Source: an uncultured Eubacteriales bacterium
GTDB lineage: Bacteria > Bacillota > Clostridia > Oscillospirales > Acutalibacteraceae
DNA: 8,088 nucleotides
Direction of reading: 5' to 3'
Assembly: GCA_934476025.1 (NCBI GenBank)
Contig: CAKSNI010000039.1
Coordinates: 1-8,088 of the forward strand
The notes beneath the pieces were generated by a model, which was not told where the DNA came from, did no database searches, and worked only from the letters and a program-made list of their open reading frames with translations. Shown here one piece after another: positions 1-6,041 of this stretch. The translations under genes and the position numbers were made by a program. Position 1 is the stretch's first letter. Every line of letters begins with the position of its first letter.

Positions 1-645
1 TTAAATGAAGAACTGGAGGAAGGAATGCAGGAACCGGCCGGGCACAACCACAACCACGACCACGGGCACAACCACAGCCACGACCACGGGCACAACCATA
101 GCGAAACCGGGCAGGAGGAAACCGACGAACACGTTTGGACCTCTCCGGTCAATGCCCTGAAAATCTGTGAAACCATCCGGGACGCCTGCGAGGAAAAAGC
201 ACCGCAAAACGCCGAAAGTTACCGGGAGAATACCGCCCGGTACGCCGAAGAACTCACCCGGTTGGATCAGGATTTCCGCACGGTCTGCGAAACCGGCAAA
301 CGAAAAACCCTGGTATTCGGCGACCGGTTTCCCTTCCGCTATTTTGCGGCGGAATACGGCCTTACCTGTTTTGCCGCCTTTCCCGGATGCGCCGCCCAAA
401 CCCAGGTCAGCGCTTCCACCCTTCTTTTTCTCACCGAAAAAATCCGGCAGGAACAATTGCCGGTTGTGCTGGTACTGGAACTTTCCAACGGTAAAATCGC
501 CGATACCCTGTGCGAAGAAACCGGGGCCGAAAAATTGCTGTTTCATTCCTGCCACAATGTCACCCGGGAAGAAATGGCCCAAGGGGAAACCTATGTTTCC
601 CTCATGCGGCGCAATCTCGAAAATCTAAAGGTTGCCCTCAACTGA
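1..645 (+). CDS. znuA: Zinc/manganese ABC transporter substrate-binding protein (ZnuA/AdcA type), 5'-truncated by window edge
   Basis: This is the C-terminal part of a TroA/ZnuA-family extracytoplasmic metal-binding protein that delivers Zn2+ to an ABC importer. The frame is open from base 1, so the true start, signal peptide and first metal-ligand region lie outside the window. What is visible: a His-rich loop (bases 43-102, alternating His with Asn/Asp/Gly/Ser), then an EHVW motif matching the family's conserved metal-binding His. Next come an FGDRFPFRYF segment where many ZnuA proteins carry a ligand His, an FPGC segment, and an ELSN segment near the Glu/Asp ligand region. The C-terminus (LMRRNLENLKVALN) is typical, so the 3' end is intact. 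The Asp-for-His variant resembles a group of clostridial ZnuA proteins, from memory. The transporter ATPase and permease genes are not in view and are expected upstream. Zinc over manganese is inferred from the His-rich loop. Confidence 0.9.
   Translation, partial: LNEELEEGMQEPAGHNHNHDHGHNHSHDHGHNHSETGQEETDEHVWTSPVNALKICETIRDACEEKAPQNAESYRENTARYAEELTRLDQDFRTVCETGKRKTLVFGDRFPFRYFAAEYGLTCFAAFPGCAAQTQVSASTLLFLTEKIRQEQLPVVLVLELSNGKIADTLCEETGAEKLLFHSCHNVTREEMAQGETYVSLMRRNLENLKVALN
43..102 (+). repeat. 24-bp tandem repeat encoding the His-rich metal loop
   Basis: Two 24-bp copies (43-66 and 67-90) differ at a single base, and a partial third copy follows (91-102). They encode HNHNHDHG, HNHSHDHG and HNHS. 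The repeat lies in frame in the zinc-binding protein and forms its flexible His-rich loop. Because the unit is a multiple of 3, copy number can change without breaking the frame. Confidence 0.9.
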
Positions 646-652
646 CCTTTGA

Positions 653-830
653 ATCGAATAGGAGGCTGCTCAACGAATGGGCAGCCTCCCTCTCACACCA
701 CCGTGCCTACCGTTCGGTACACGGCGGTTCAATCCTATTGAGTGCATACAGTGAGGGTTCGTATTTTTTTATGTACGGTTCTTTTTCGATGATATCATTT
801 ATCCATTTTGAATTTTCAAACATTTAAATT
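653..830 (-). mobile_element. 3'-terminal remnant of a group II intron (domains V and VI), probably class C
   Basis: Read on the minus strand, bases 728-697 fold as a domain-V-like hairpin. A 9-bp stem (728-720 with 705-697, including one G-U wobble within a CGC triad) is followed by a 2-nt bulge (707-706), then a 4-bp stem (719-716 with 711-708) closed by a GAAC loop (715-712). It is followed after 7 nt by a perfect 9-bp hairpin (689-681 with 669-661) in the place of domain VI. Then comes TATTCGAT, close to the CTACTCGAT-like 3' ends I recall for bacterial group II introns. The CGC triad suggests class C. No reverse transcriptase body or 5' intron end is present, so this is a 5'-truncated, non-mobile fragment. 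The 3' end near 653 and the outer limit near 830 are estimates. The class assignment rests on memory of family sequences, not on a search. Confidence 0.72.
707..823 (-). pseudogene. Short ORF running into intron domain V; possible C-terminal relic of the intron-encoded protein
   Basis: A 38-codon ORF begins at an ATG (823) with an AGGTG-like ribosome-binding site and stops at TAG inside the domain-V hairpin. Its C-terminal half reads YEPSLYALNRIEPPCTER, and the IEPP..TER part is simply the translated 5' arm of domain V. Some group II intron-encoded proteins are thought to end close to or within domain V, so this may be the tail of such a protein, now with a fortuitous start. It overlaps the last 25 bases of the oxidoreductase gene in another frame. 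I see no evidence of independent function; it may equally be non-coding intron sequence that happens to be open. Confidence 0.35.
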
Positions 831-3531
831 CACCTGATTCATAAATTCTTACTTCATAGATTTTTGCATAATTAACGCCAAGCGTTTTTTCCACCGTAAC
901 CCGCACGGCCTCGGCCTTTACCGGCGCAAAATTCAGCCGGATCTGCCGGGTAAAGTTTCCGCTGACCCGGCCGACGGTTTTCCAGACACCGCCCGAATAA
1001 ACCGAAACGCTTAAATCGCTGACGGTTTCCCGGTAGTAGGGGTGCGAATGGAAGCAATACAGCGGATAACACAGGTCGGTGTCCACCGTCACCTGTACCT
1101 GGCGAATTTCCCGCGGCTCATCCAGGCGAAGTTCCAGGTTCTGCGGCAGGCAATCGGTCGGATTGCTCACCCAGGCATTACCCTCATTTTCGGTGGAACG
1201 GTTCTTTCCATTGATCACCAGCGAGGGGACGCAGGCCACCGGACGGGCCATATCGGTATTCAAAAAGAAGGAACGCCCCATGCAATCCGCACTGATCCGT
1301 ATTTCTTCGTACCCTTCCGTTTTCCTTCGGAACAACCGAAAACGATTGATCCACCGATAAAACGGCGAAGAAACTCCGCGCCAGCCGATATTCGGAGCCG
1401 GCGGGCAGACAAGCGTATAACAGGCCGCCTCTTTTTTCGGCGTAAAGGGCAGGCGAACCACCCCTTCAAACCCAGCCGGAAGGGTGATTTCCGCCGTTTG
1501 ATCCGGGCGGGGCCGGCTTCCCGGTGCCAAAGAGCTGTCGGATACAAAAAGTTCAAGAGCAATCTTTTCTTCGCCGCTGCCGAGATTTTTGAAATCCACC
1601 GCAAAGAATTCCGCGTTTTCCGGATTTCTCGTGGCGACCGCCGTTTCGGTTTCGATCGGAAAATAAGCATCCTGCGCCCCGCAAAACGGAGTCAGCCAAT
1701 ATTCGGGATTTACCGAATCGGCCGTCACCGTCGCTTTTCGGGCAAGGTCGGCCTCATCCCGGTTTTCGATCCCCGGAATGGTCATATCATCCCGCAAAAG
1801 AATCTGCTGCAGTTCCTCCATGTGGGATTCATAAATTCCCCGGGGGGAAACGGCGTATTTTTTGCACAGAGCAGCCGCTGTACCGACGGCCTGACCGCAG
1901 GTAGCCAAAGTGCTTTCCACCCGGGTGGTTCCCAACCCGATATGGGTAAAGGAAGCGCAGCGGGAAGCCATCAGCAGGTTTTCGATATTTTTGGAATACA
2001 AACACCGGAAAGGAACTTCGGAAAGCGGGATATTCTGATTGGAATGGAACGGCCCTTCCGCCCCCGAAAAAATGCCCTTCGGATGGTGAACATCGATGCT
2101 CCACCCGGTATAGGTGACGGCATCGGGGAAGGTTTTTCCCTCAACATAATCGTTCTGACAAAGCACATAATCACCGATCAGCCGGCGGTTTTCCCGTTTG
2201 GAATTGTGCAGGGCAATGGCCACCATGCGGAGGTTTTTCGTTTTCTCCTTTTCCGACCATTCATTCTTCATCCAGCCGAAATATCCGACTGCCAGACGAA
2301 CCATAGAATCCCGACAAAACTCACTGTCCCACAAATCGTCGTAATCACCGCTGTTTTCCATCCACCAGTCGGCCACTCTCAGACCTCCCGGTTTCCGGCA
2401 CAGCGCATCCCCCTTCGGGAAGGGAATGGCCCAGTCAGGGGTAACAAATTCCACCGGTTTTCCGGTATCTTCCGCCAGAAAAGAACGAACCTTCTGTCCG
2501 TCTTTCTTTCCGCAGATACAGCCGCTCATCGTGATATCATCCGGCTGTTCGGGGGCAAAATCCTCCCCGTACTGCCGCCGGGATTCTCTTCCGAGCCGCA
2601 TGGCTGCCCCGGCGTAATAGCCCAGCCATCCGTCGCCGCTGCAATCGGCAAAGAAGTCCCCGGTATACCGGGTCCGCTGCATGGTAAGGGTGTGGGTCAC
2701 CGTTACCGAAACAATGCGGTTGTGTTCGGTTTGCGCGTCGGTCACCATGGCGTTTTCGAACACGGTCAGCAGCGGTTCCCGACGAATCAGTTCATACATC
2801 GCCTGCTGCCAGGTCAGTTTCTTTTCCTCGTGATACCGTTTGATTTCGTTGGCAATGCCCGTTTCCTGCCAGAAAAGATGACGGCTTCCGGCTCCGTCCA
2901 GGCCGATGGTTCCCTCGTCACTGGCATTTCCGCCGACAAACGGACGGGCACAAAACAGGGCGGTTTTCAGCCCATGGCGCGCGGCGGCAATGGCAGCCGG
3001 AACCCCTCCGGGGCCGGCTCCGACCACCACCACATCATACTTTCCGCCGTTTTGAACCGCCGGGTCCAGCCCCTTCGCACGGGCCCTTTGAATCCGCATC
3101 CGGGAAAGTTCGGGCGAAGGCAGCCAGTCCGGATCACTCGTAATTACCACCGAAGCAAAACGGCTGTTCCACCCCGTTAAATCCCGTACGCTCAACCGGT
3201 GCTGTCCCTTTTTCAAATACACCTCTCCGGCCGTTTCAAAATACCAGTAAGGAATCGGCATTTCCTCGCAGACCTTGCCGAATTCCTCTCCGTCGCAAAG
3301 CAGCCGGAATTTTCCCGGCGCTTCGGGCAGTTTCCAGTTTTTGGTCCGTACAAAAACCCGGTACCAGCCATCCTCTTCCACACAAAAATCGGTTTCGGCA
3401 TCTTTGACCGGTTCACCCGGAATATCCGATGCAATCAGATATCCCTGCCCCATTTCCCGAACAAATTGTGTTTCGGTTTTCCATCCGCCTTTTTGAGAAA
3501 ACTCTACGGCATCCAGCCAGATTGTCTGCAT
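799..3531 (-). CDS. FAD-dependent oxidoreductase (FAD_oxidored family) with flanking beta-rich domains
   Basis: A 910-residue protein with no signal peptide or membrane segment, so probably cytoplasmic. Residues 1-135 form a small domain with many alternating hydrophobic residues (WYRVFVRTKNW, HRLSVRD), resembling a carbohydrate-binding-like sandwich. Residues 165-600 are the flavoprotein core: a Rossmann motif with GAGPGG at 171-176, an FVGGNASDEG segment (198-207) and a DCSGDG motif (296-301), all typical of the PF12831-type FAD_oxidored family. Residues about 780-897 resemble an F5/8-type-C (discoidin) sandwich. The substrate is unknown; homologues are often near polysaccharide- or sugar-acid-utilisation genes, so a sugar-related oxidation is only a guess. 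The start has a good AGGAGGG site at 3537-3543. The gene is monocistronic here and divergent from an AraC-type regulator that probably controls it. The last 10 or so codons (SGEFKCLKIQNG) are AT-rich, run into the intron remnant and are probably not native. Confidence 0.88.
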   Translation of the reverse strand: MQTIWLDAVEFSQKGGWKTETQFVREMGQGYLIASDIPGEPVKDAETDFCVEEDGWYRVFVRTKNWKLPEAPGKFRLLCDGEEFGKVCEEMPIPYWYFETAGEVYLKKGQHRLSVRDLTGWNSRFASVVITSDPDWLPSPELSRMRIQRARAKGLDPAVQNGGKYDVVVVGAGPGGVPAAIAAARHGLKTALFCARPFVGGNASDEGTIGLDGAGSRHLFWQETGIANEIKRYHEEKKLTWQQAMYELIRREPLLTVFENAMVTDAQTEHNRIVSVTVTHTLTMQRTRYTGDFFADCSGDGWLGYYAGAAMRLGRESRRQYGEDFAPEQPDDITMSGCICGKKDGQKVRSFLAEDTGKPVEFVTPDWAIPFPKGDALCRKPGGLRVADWWMENSGDYDDLWDSEFCRDSMVRLAVGYFGWMKNEWSEKEKTKNLRMVAIALHNSKRENRRLIGDYVLCQNDYVEGKTFPDAVTYTGWSIDVHHPKGIFSGAEGPFHSNQNIPLSEVPFRCLYSKNIENLLMASRCASFTHIGLGTTRVESTLATCGQAVGTAAALCKKYAVSPRGIYESHMEELQQILLRDDMTIPGIENRDEADLARKATVTADSVNPEYWLTPFCGAQDAYFPIETETAVATRNPENAEFFAVDFKNLGSGEEKIALELFVSDSSLAPGSRPRPDQTAEITLPAGFEGVVRLPFTPKKEAACYTLVCPPAPNIGWRGVSSPFYRWINRFRLFRRKTEGYEEIRISADCMGRSFFLNTDMARPVACVPSLVINGKNRSTENEGNAWVSNPTDCLPQNLELRLDEPREIRQVQVTVDTDLCYPLYCFHSHPYYRETVSDLSVSVYSGGVWKTVGRVSGNFTRQIRLNFAPVKAEAVRVTVEKTLGVNYAKIYEVRIYESGEFKCLKIQNG

Positions 3532-3549
3532 AAGCGCCCTCCTAAATTC

Positions 3550-3563
3550 AGCACAATTTTCAT
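3550..3563. promoter_or_regulatory. Left arm of 14-bp perfect inverted repeat, candidate AraC-type operator
   Basis: AGCACAATTTTCAT here is the exact reverse complement of bases 3622-3635. This arm sits just upstream of the ribosome-binding site of the oxidoreductase gene, probably close to its transcription start. The 58-bp gap between arms gives a 72-bp centre-to-centre distance, close to seven helical turns, which would suit binding of a regulator dimer with DNA looping. Confidence 0.6.
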
Positions 3564-3581
3564 ATAGTTTTTGAAAAGATC

Positions 3582-3610
3582 TTGCTTTATCCTCATTTTA
3601 GCGATATACT
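3582..3610 (+). promoter_or_regulatory. Candidate vegetative promoter of the AraC-type regulator
   Basis: TTGCTT (3582-3587) and TATACT (3605-3610) are separated by 17 bp, a sigma-A-like arrangement with a good -10 and a weak -35. Transcription would start near 3617, leaving a leader of about 120 bases before the chosen start codon. It lies between the two inverted-repeat arms. Confidence 0.5.
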
Positions 3611-3621
3611 GAAATAAAAAC

Positions 3622-3635
3622 ATGAAAATTGTGCT
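3622..3635. promoter_or_regulatory. Right arm of 14-bp perfect inverted repeat, candidate AraC-type operator
   Basis: ATGAAAATTGTGCT matches the complement of the 3550-3563 arm with no mismatch. It begins about 12 bases after the predicted -10 box of the regulator promoter, so occupancy would be expected to repress the regulator gene. The ATG at its start opens a 63-codon frame that is out of frame with the regulator; I do not regard it as a gene. Confidence 0.6.
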
Positions 3636-3736
3636 TTTTAAGAGAGCGGAAGTGCGAACCTTTCGGCCGGGGGTTGTTCATGAGCCCAAAGCGCCCGAAA
3701 AATCCGCCGCCGGTCGGCACGAAAGGTGGGTTTCTC

Positions 3737-4618
3737 ATGGAACTGACCCGGGAGGAAATCGGGGAATATATCCGCTTTTTGGAATCGCTGTTCGGTTCCG
3801 GTTTGGTGATTGACGATCTTCAGGGAATTCTTCGGGAAATCGGGTTGGATTTTCCGGCCGTCGGGCGCTGGCATACCCATCCGTACTGCATGAAAATGAA
3901 GGAGGGAAAACGGATATACCTGCGCTGTGTTTCCCTAAAACCGCTCCACAAGCGGGCGGTTGCGCGCCACCCGGAGGGGGTTTTCTGTTCCTGCTTTTGC
4001 GGCATGGGGATGTTTTGCGTGCCGGTTTTGGTCAGCCGAATTCCGATTGCCCAGGTTTCCCTGTACGGTTTTCGGGGCCAAATGAGCCGGAACATGAGCC
4101 GCTTGTTGGGGTGCGCCTGCCACCGGAGCGAAAAAGCCGTTTGGGAAGATCACGAAGCCCTGCCGGCCTTTGATACCGGTTCCCCCCTGTGCGCGGCCGT
4201 TCGGGAACTCGCCCGTATGATCCGGCAATTCTGTTTGGAAAGCCCCGAAGGCGCCGACCGGATTGCCCGGCTGGAGCAGCGCAAAGAGGGGGATCACTCG
4301 GTGCAATTGGCCCGGGAGTTTCTCGAAACCCATTTTTCCGAGCCGATCGGGGTGGCGGAAATTGCCCGGGCCGCGCTGATCAGTCCTTCCTATTTAAAAC
4401 ATCTTTTCAAAGAACAAACCGGCACCACCCTGATGGCGGAACTGTGCGATATCCGCCTGCGCCGGGCCTGTGAACTGCTCAGCCGAACCGATCGCGGCAT
4501 TCGGGAAATTGCTTTGACGGTCGGCTTTCGGGACCCGGACTATTTTTCGGCCGTTTTCCGCAAAAAGCGCGGCGAAACGCCCCTTGCCTATCGGCGCCGA
4601 AAACGCCGGGAGGGCTGA
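3737..4618 (+). CDS. AraC/XylS-family transcriptional regulator with N-terminal PocR-like sensor domain
   Basis: A 293-residue cytoplasmic regulator. Residues about 8-130 resemble the PocR ligand-binding domain: an HTHPYC motif (46-51), a second Cys (64) and a dense cysteine run at C84, C86, C88 and C94, followed by a VSLYGFRGQ segment. Residues about 188-290 are the AraC DNA-binding domain, with two helix-turn-helix units near 205-224 (VAEIARAALISPSYLKHLFK) and 255-276 (IREIALTVGFRDPDYFSAVF). PocR domains bind small metabolites such as hydrocarbon derivatives; the ligand here is unknown. I chose the ATG at 3737 because AAAGGTGG lies just upstream and the sensor domain begins immediately after; the in-frame ATG at 3680 (312 residues) is an alternative. 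The gene is divergent from the FAD oxidoreductase, and the inverted repeat between them suggests it regulates both itself and that gene. Confidence 0.9.
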   Translation: MELTREEIGEYIRFLESLFGSGLVIDDLQGILREIGLDFPAVGRWHTHPYCMKMKEGKRIYLRCVSLKPLHKRAVARHPEGVFCSCFCGMGMFCVPVLVSRIPIAQVSLYGFRGQMSRNMSRLLGCACHRSEKAVWEDHEALPAFDTGSPLCAAVRELARMIRQFCLESPEGADRIARLEQRKEGDHSVQLAREFLETHFSEPIGVAEIARAALISPSYLKHLFKEQTGTTLMAELCDIRLRRACELLSRTDRGIREIALTVGFRDPDYFSAVFRKKRGETPLAYRRRKRREG

Positions 4619-4736
4619 ATCTCACCCTTCTTCCGGCCGGCCCATTCCTGCTGTCTGTTCCGAATCAAAATCAAAGAATTCCTTTTGGATTGAAGCGCAT
4701 TTCCTCTGATTTTCCCGCGTTTTCTTTCCGCGGTTT

Positions 4737-4777
4737 GCGCCCGGGGCGGTTCTTTTGAAACTGCCCCGGGCGCTTTT
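4737..4777 (+). terminator. Intrinsic terminator after the AraC-type regulator
   Basis: A 15-bp stem with one G-U pair (4737-4751 with 4759-4773), a 7-base loop, and a short T run (4774-4777) with further T-rich sequence after it. It is very GC-rich in the outer 11 pairs. The T run is on the plus strand, so it serves the regulator, whose stop codon is about 120 bases upstream. The 118 bases between the stop and the hairpin contain no gene I can recognise. Confidence 0.75.
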
Positions 4778-4846
4778 GGGCTTTCTTCCCTTCGTTTTAA
4801 AACGAGCGTCTTACCCACCAAACGAAACCGCAGCCCGGATCGTCCT

Positions 4847-5461
4847 TTACTGACCGGGCGGACAATCGGAATCAAAGGACGGATTGCAGCTGTAAAAATT
4901 CCGTTCATTCAAACGATCGGTGGTCAAACGCAGCGCCTCGCCGAAACGTTGGTAGTGTACCAGTTCCCTTTCGCGCAGGAATTTCAGCGGATCCCGGATA
5001 TCCGGATCATCAATAAGCCGCAGCAGATTATCATAGGTCACCCGGGCTTTTTGCTCAGCGGCCAAATCCTCATGCAAATCGGCTATGGTATCGCCTTTGC
5101 ACCCGATATACTCGGCACGCCACGGAAGCGAAGAGGCCGCGATCGGATAAACACCGGCGGTGTGATCTACGAAGTATTTATCGAAGCCGCTGTCCATAAT
5201 TTCCTTTTCGCTCAGGTTTTTGGTCAGCTGATAGACCATGGCGCAAACCATTTCCAGATGGGCCAATTCCTCCGTCCCGATGTCGGTCAGAGTTCCCTTC
5301 AGTTCGTCATAGGGCATCGTATACCGCTGGGTCAAATAGCGCATGGAGGCGCCCAATTCTCCGTCGGGGCCACCGTATTGCGAAATGATAATCTGCGCGT
5401 ATTTCGGGTTCGGATTTTTGATGCGAACCGGGTACTGCAGTTTCTTTTGGTACTGCCACAT
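4847..5461 (-). CDS. cotJC: Spore coat protein CotJC, manganese-catalase family
   Basis: A 204-residue protein of the non-haem manganese catalase family that, with CotJA and CotJB, forms part of the inner spore coat. The dimanganese ligands can be placed by spacing: E35 (GELGASMRYL), E65 and H68 (TEELAHLE), E136 (DLAAEQKAR) and H169 (ERELVHYQRF), in good agreement with the five-ligand pattern of Lactobacillus manganese catalase. The metal site therefore looks intact, and peroxide dismutation is plausible though not proven for CotJC. The start is the ATG at 5461, which overlaps the cotJB stop by one base (TGATG) and gives the standard MWQYQKKLQYP N-terminus. An upstream in-frame alternative start at 5485 lies within cotJB and is unlikely. 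The C-terminus has a short Cys/Pro-containing tail (CNPSFDSDCPPGQ). Confidence 0.95.
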   Translation of the reverse strand: MWQYQKKLQYPVRIKNPNPKYAQIIISQYGGPDGELGASMRYLTQRYTMPYDELKGTLTDIGTEELAHLEMVCAMVYQLTKNLSEKEIMDSGFDKYFVDHTAGVYPIAASSLPWRAEYIGCKGDTIADLHEDLAAEQKARVTYDNLLRLIDDPDIRDPLKFLRERELVHYQRFGEALRLTTDRLNERNFYSCNPSFDSDCPPGQ

Positions 5462-5721
5462 CAGAGATTCACCTGCCCTTCCCACGGCCAGGGGGACTTA
5501 ATCCAGTTCCAGTATTCCCCGGCAACCGTGCCGGCGGCCGTTTCGTTATAGTGTCCGAATTCCTTTTCATAGGCGGCCAGCGCCTCGGTGCGGCGCTTTT
5601 TCATTTCCATCCGCAGCGTCAAGGCCTTTCGATCGGCGGGATGGGTGTCCAGATACAGTTCCAGTTCTACCAGCACGAAATCCAATTGATGAATCCGGTT
5701 GACAGCTTGTTGTTCATTCAT
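5461..5721 (-). CDS. cotJB: Spore coat protein CotJB
   Basis: An 86-residue protein of the CotJB family. Recognisable features are the N-terminal helix (INR/NRIHQLDFVLVELELYLDTHP), the central YEKEFGHY segment and the Trp-rich C-terminus (YWNWIKSPWPWEG), which is diagnostic of the family. The start is the ATG at 5721, which overlaps the cotJA stop in an ATGA arrangement; a GGGGGG run upstream serves as ribosome-binding site. A TTG seven codons upstream is in frame but would lie deep in cotJA. It is expressed in the mother cell during sporulation in known relatives and is needed with CotJA and CotJC for coat assembly. It is translationally coupled to both neighbours. Confidence 0.95.
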   Translation of the reverse strand: MNEQQAVNRIHQLDFVLVELELYLDTHPADRKALTLRMEMKKRRTEALAAYEKEFGHYNETAAGTVAGEYWNWIKSPWPWEGQVNL

Positions 5722-5894
5722 GGACGACAACCCCCCGGGCAAAACGGTTTATCCAGTTCGGGAAACAGGGTTCCGGCCCGGAACGCATCGGTTTCGTCAT
5801 AAACATCCGACAGCTCCTGCATTTCAATAAACACCATGGTCAGAGCCTGCCGGCACCGGGTATCGGTGACATCCGGTTTAATCGGTTCTTTCAA
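5718..5894 (-). CDS. cotJA: Spore coat associated protein CotJA
   Basis: A 58-residue protein, identified by its diagnostic C-terminal motif AGTLFPELDKPF (residues 40-51) and by its position directly before cotJB. The central region (ALTMVFIEMQELSDVYD) matches the family's helical part. The start is a TTG at 5894, preceded by an AAAGGAG ribosome-binding site with 8 bases of spacing from GGAG; the upstream ATG is out of frame and stops after seven codons. The C-terminal CPGGC is a small Cys pair that could form a disulfide or bind metal in the coat. Its stop overlaps the cotJB start by four bases. The gene is easy to miss because of its size and TTG start. Confidence 0.9.
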   Translation of the reverse strand: MKEPIKPDVTDTRCRQALTMVFIEMQELSDVYDETDAFRAGTLFPELDKPFCPGGCRP

Positions 5895-5932
5895 TATGCA
5901 TTCTCCTTTCGGCCTTTTTTCGGCCTGATAGC

Positions 5933-5961
5933 AGTATATGCCGAAAGGGAAAAGCGGACAA
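5933..5961 (-). promoter_or_regulatory. Candidate promoter of the cotJ operon
   Basis: On the minus strand TTGTCC (5961-5956) and TATACT (5938-5933) are 17 bp apart, resembling a sigma-A promoter. The same -10 region reads CATATACT, 6 of 8 matches to the sigma-E -10 CATACAAT, which would suit a sporulation gene; I see no convincing sigma-E -35. The sigma factor cannot be decided by eye. The site lies between the ispH terminator and the cotJA ribosome-binding site. Confidence 0.4.
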
Positions 5962-5984
5962 AAATTTCCGCCCGGGCCGATAAC

Positions 5985-6022
5985 AAAAAACAGACCGCAA
6001 AAACTTTCGTTTTTGCGGTCTG
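5985..6022 (-). terminator. Intrinsic terminator of the ispH-S1 transcript
   Basis: On the minus strand a perfect 14-bp stem (6022-6009 with 6004-5991), closed by a GAAA tetraloop, is followed by six T residues (5990-5985). It begins 20 bases after the ispH-S1 stop codon. This separates the housekeeping transcript from the sporulation operon downstream. Confidence 0.95.
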
Positions 6023-6041
6023 ACTGTTGGTACCGATTATT

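Noticed and set aside
43..102. CRISPR-like array
   Set aside because: The repeats are contiguous without spacers and encode a His-rich loop in frame.
1..582. Minus-strand open frame opposite the zinc-binding protein
   Set aside because: Val/Pro/Gly/Phe-rich translation of the His-repeat complement; the plus-strand product is a recognised family member.
661..689. 9-bp perfect hairpin just after the zinc-binding protein gene, as an intrinsic terminator
   Set aside because: There is no T run on either strand, and its position and 3' flank fit group II intron domain VI better.
1042..3180. Long plus-strand open frame of 712 codons opposite the oxidoreductase
   Set aside because: It is antisense to a clearly recognised flavoprotein, has a low-complexity Arg/Gly/Pro/His/Ile composition and no domain, so it is a mirror effect of codon bias in the real gene.
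3622..3813. 63-codon ORF starting with the ATG in the right operator arm
   Set aside because: It overlaps the regulator in another frame, has no ribosome-binding site and no recognisable product.
4792..4805. 14-bp AT-centred palindrome TCGTTTTAAAACGA as an operator
   Set aside because: It lies between the 3' ends of two convergent genes with no promoter nearby, and it has no loop for an RNA hairpin; probably chance.
4833..4859. GCCCGG/CCGGGC inverted repeat at the cotJC stop codon as its terminator
   Set aside because: The stem is only 6 bp with a 15-base loop containing the stop codon, and no proper T run follows. I see no convincing cotJ terminator.
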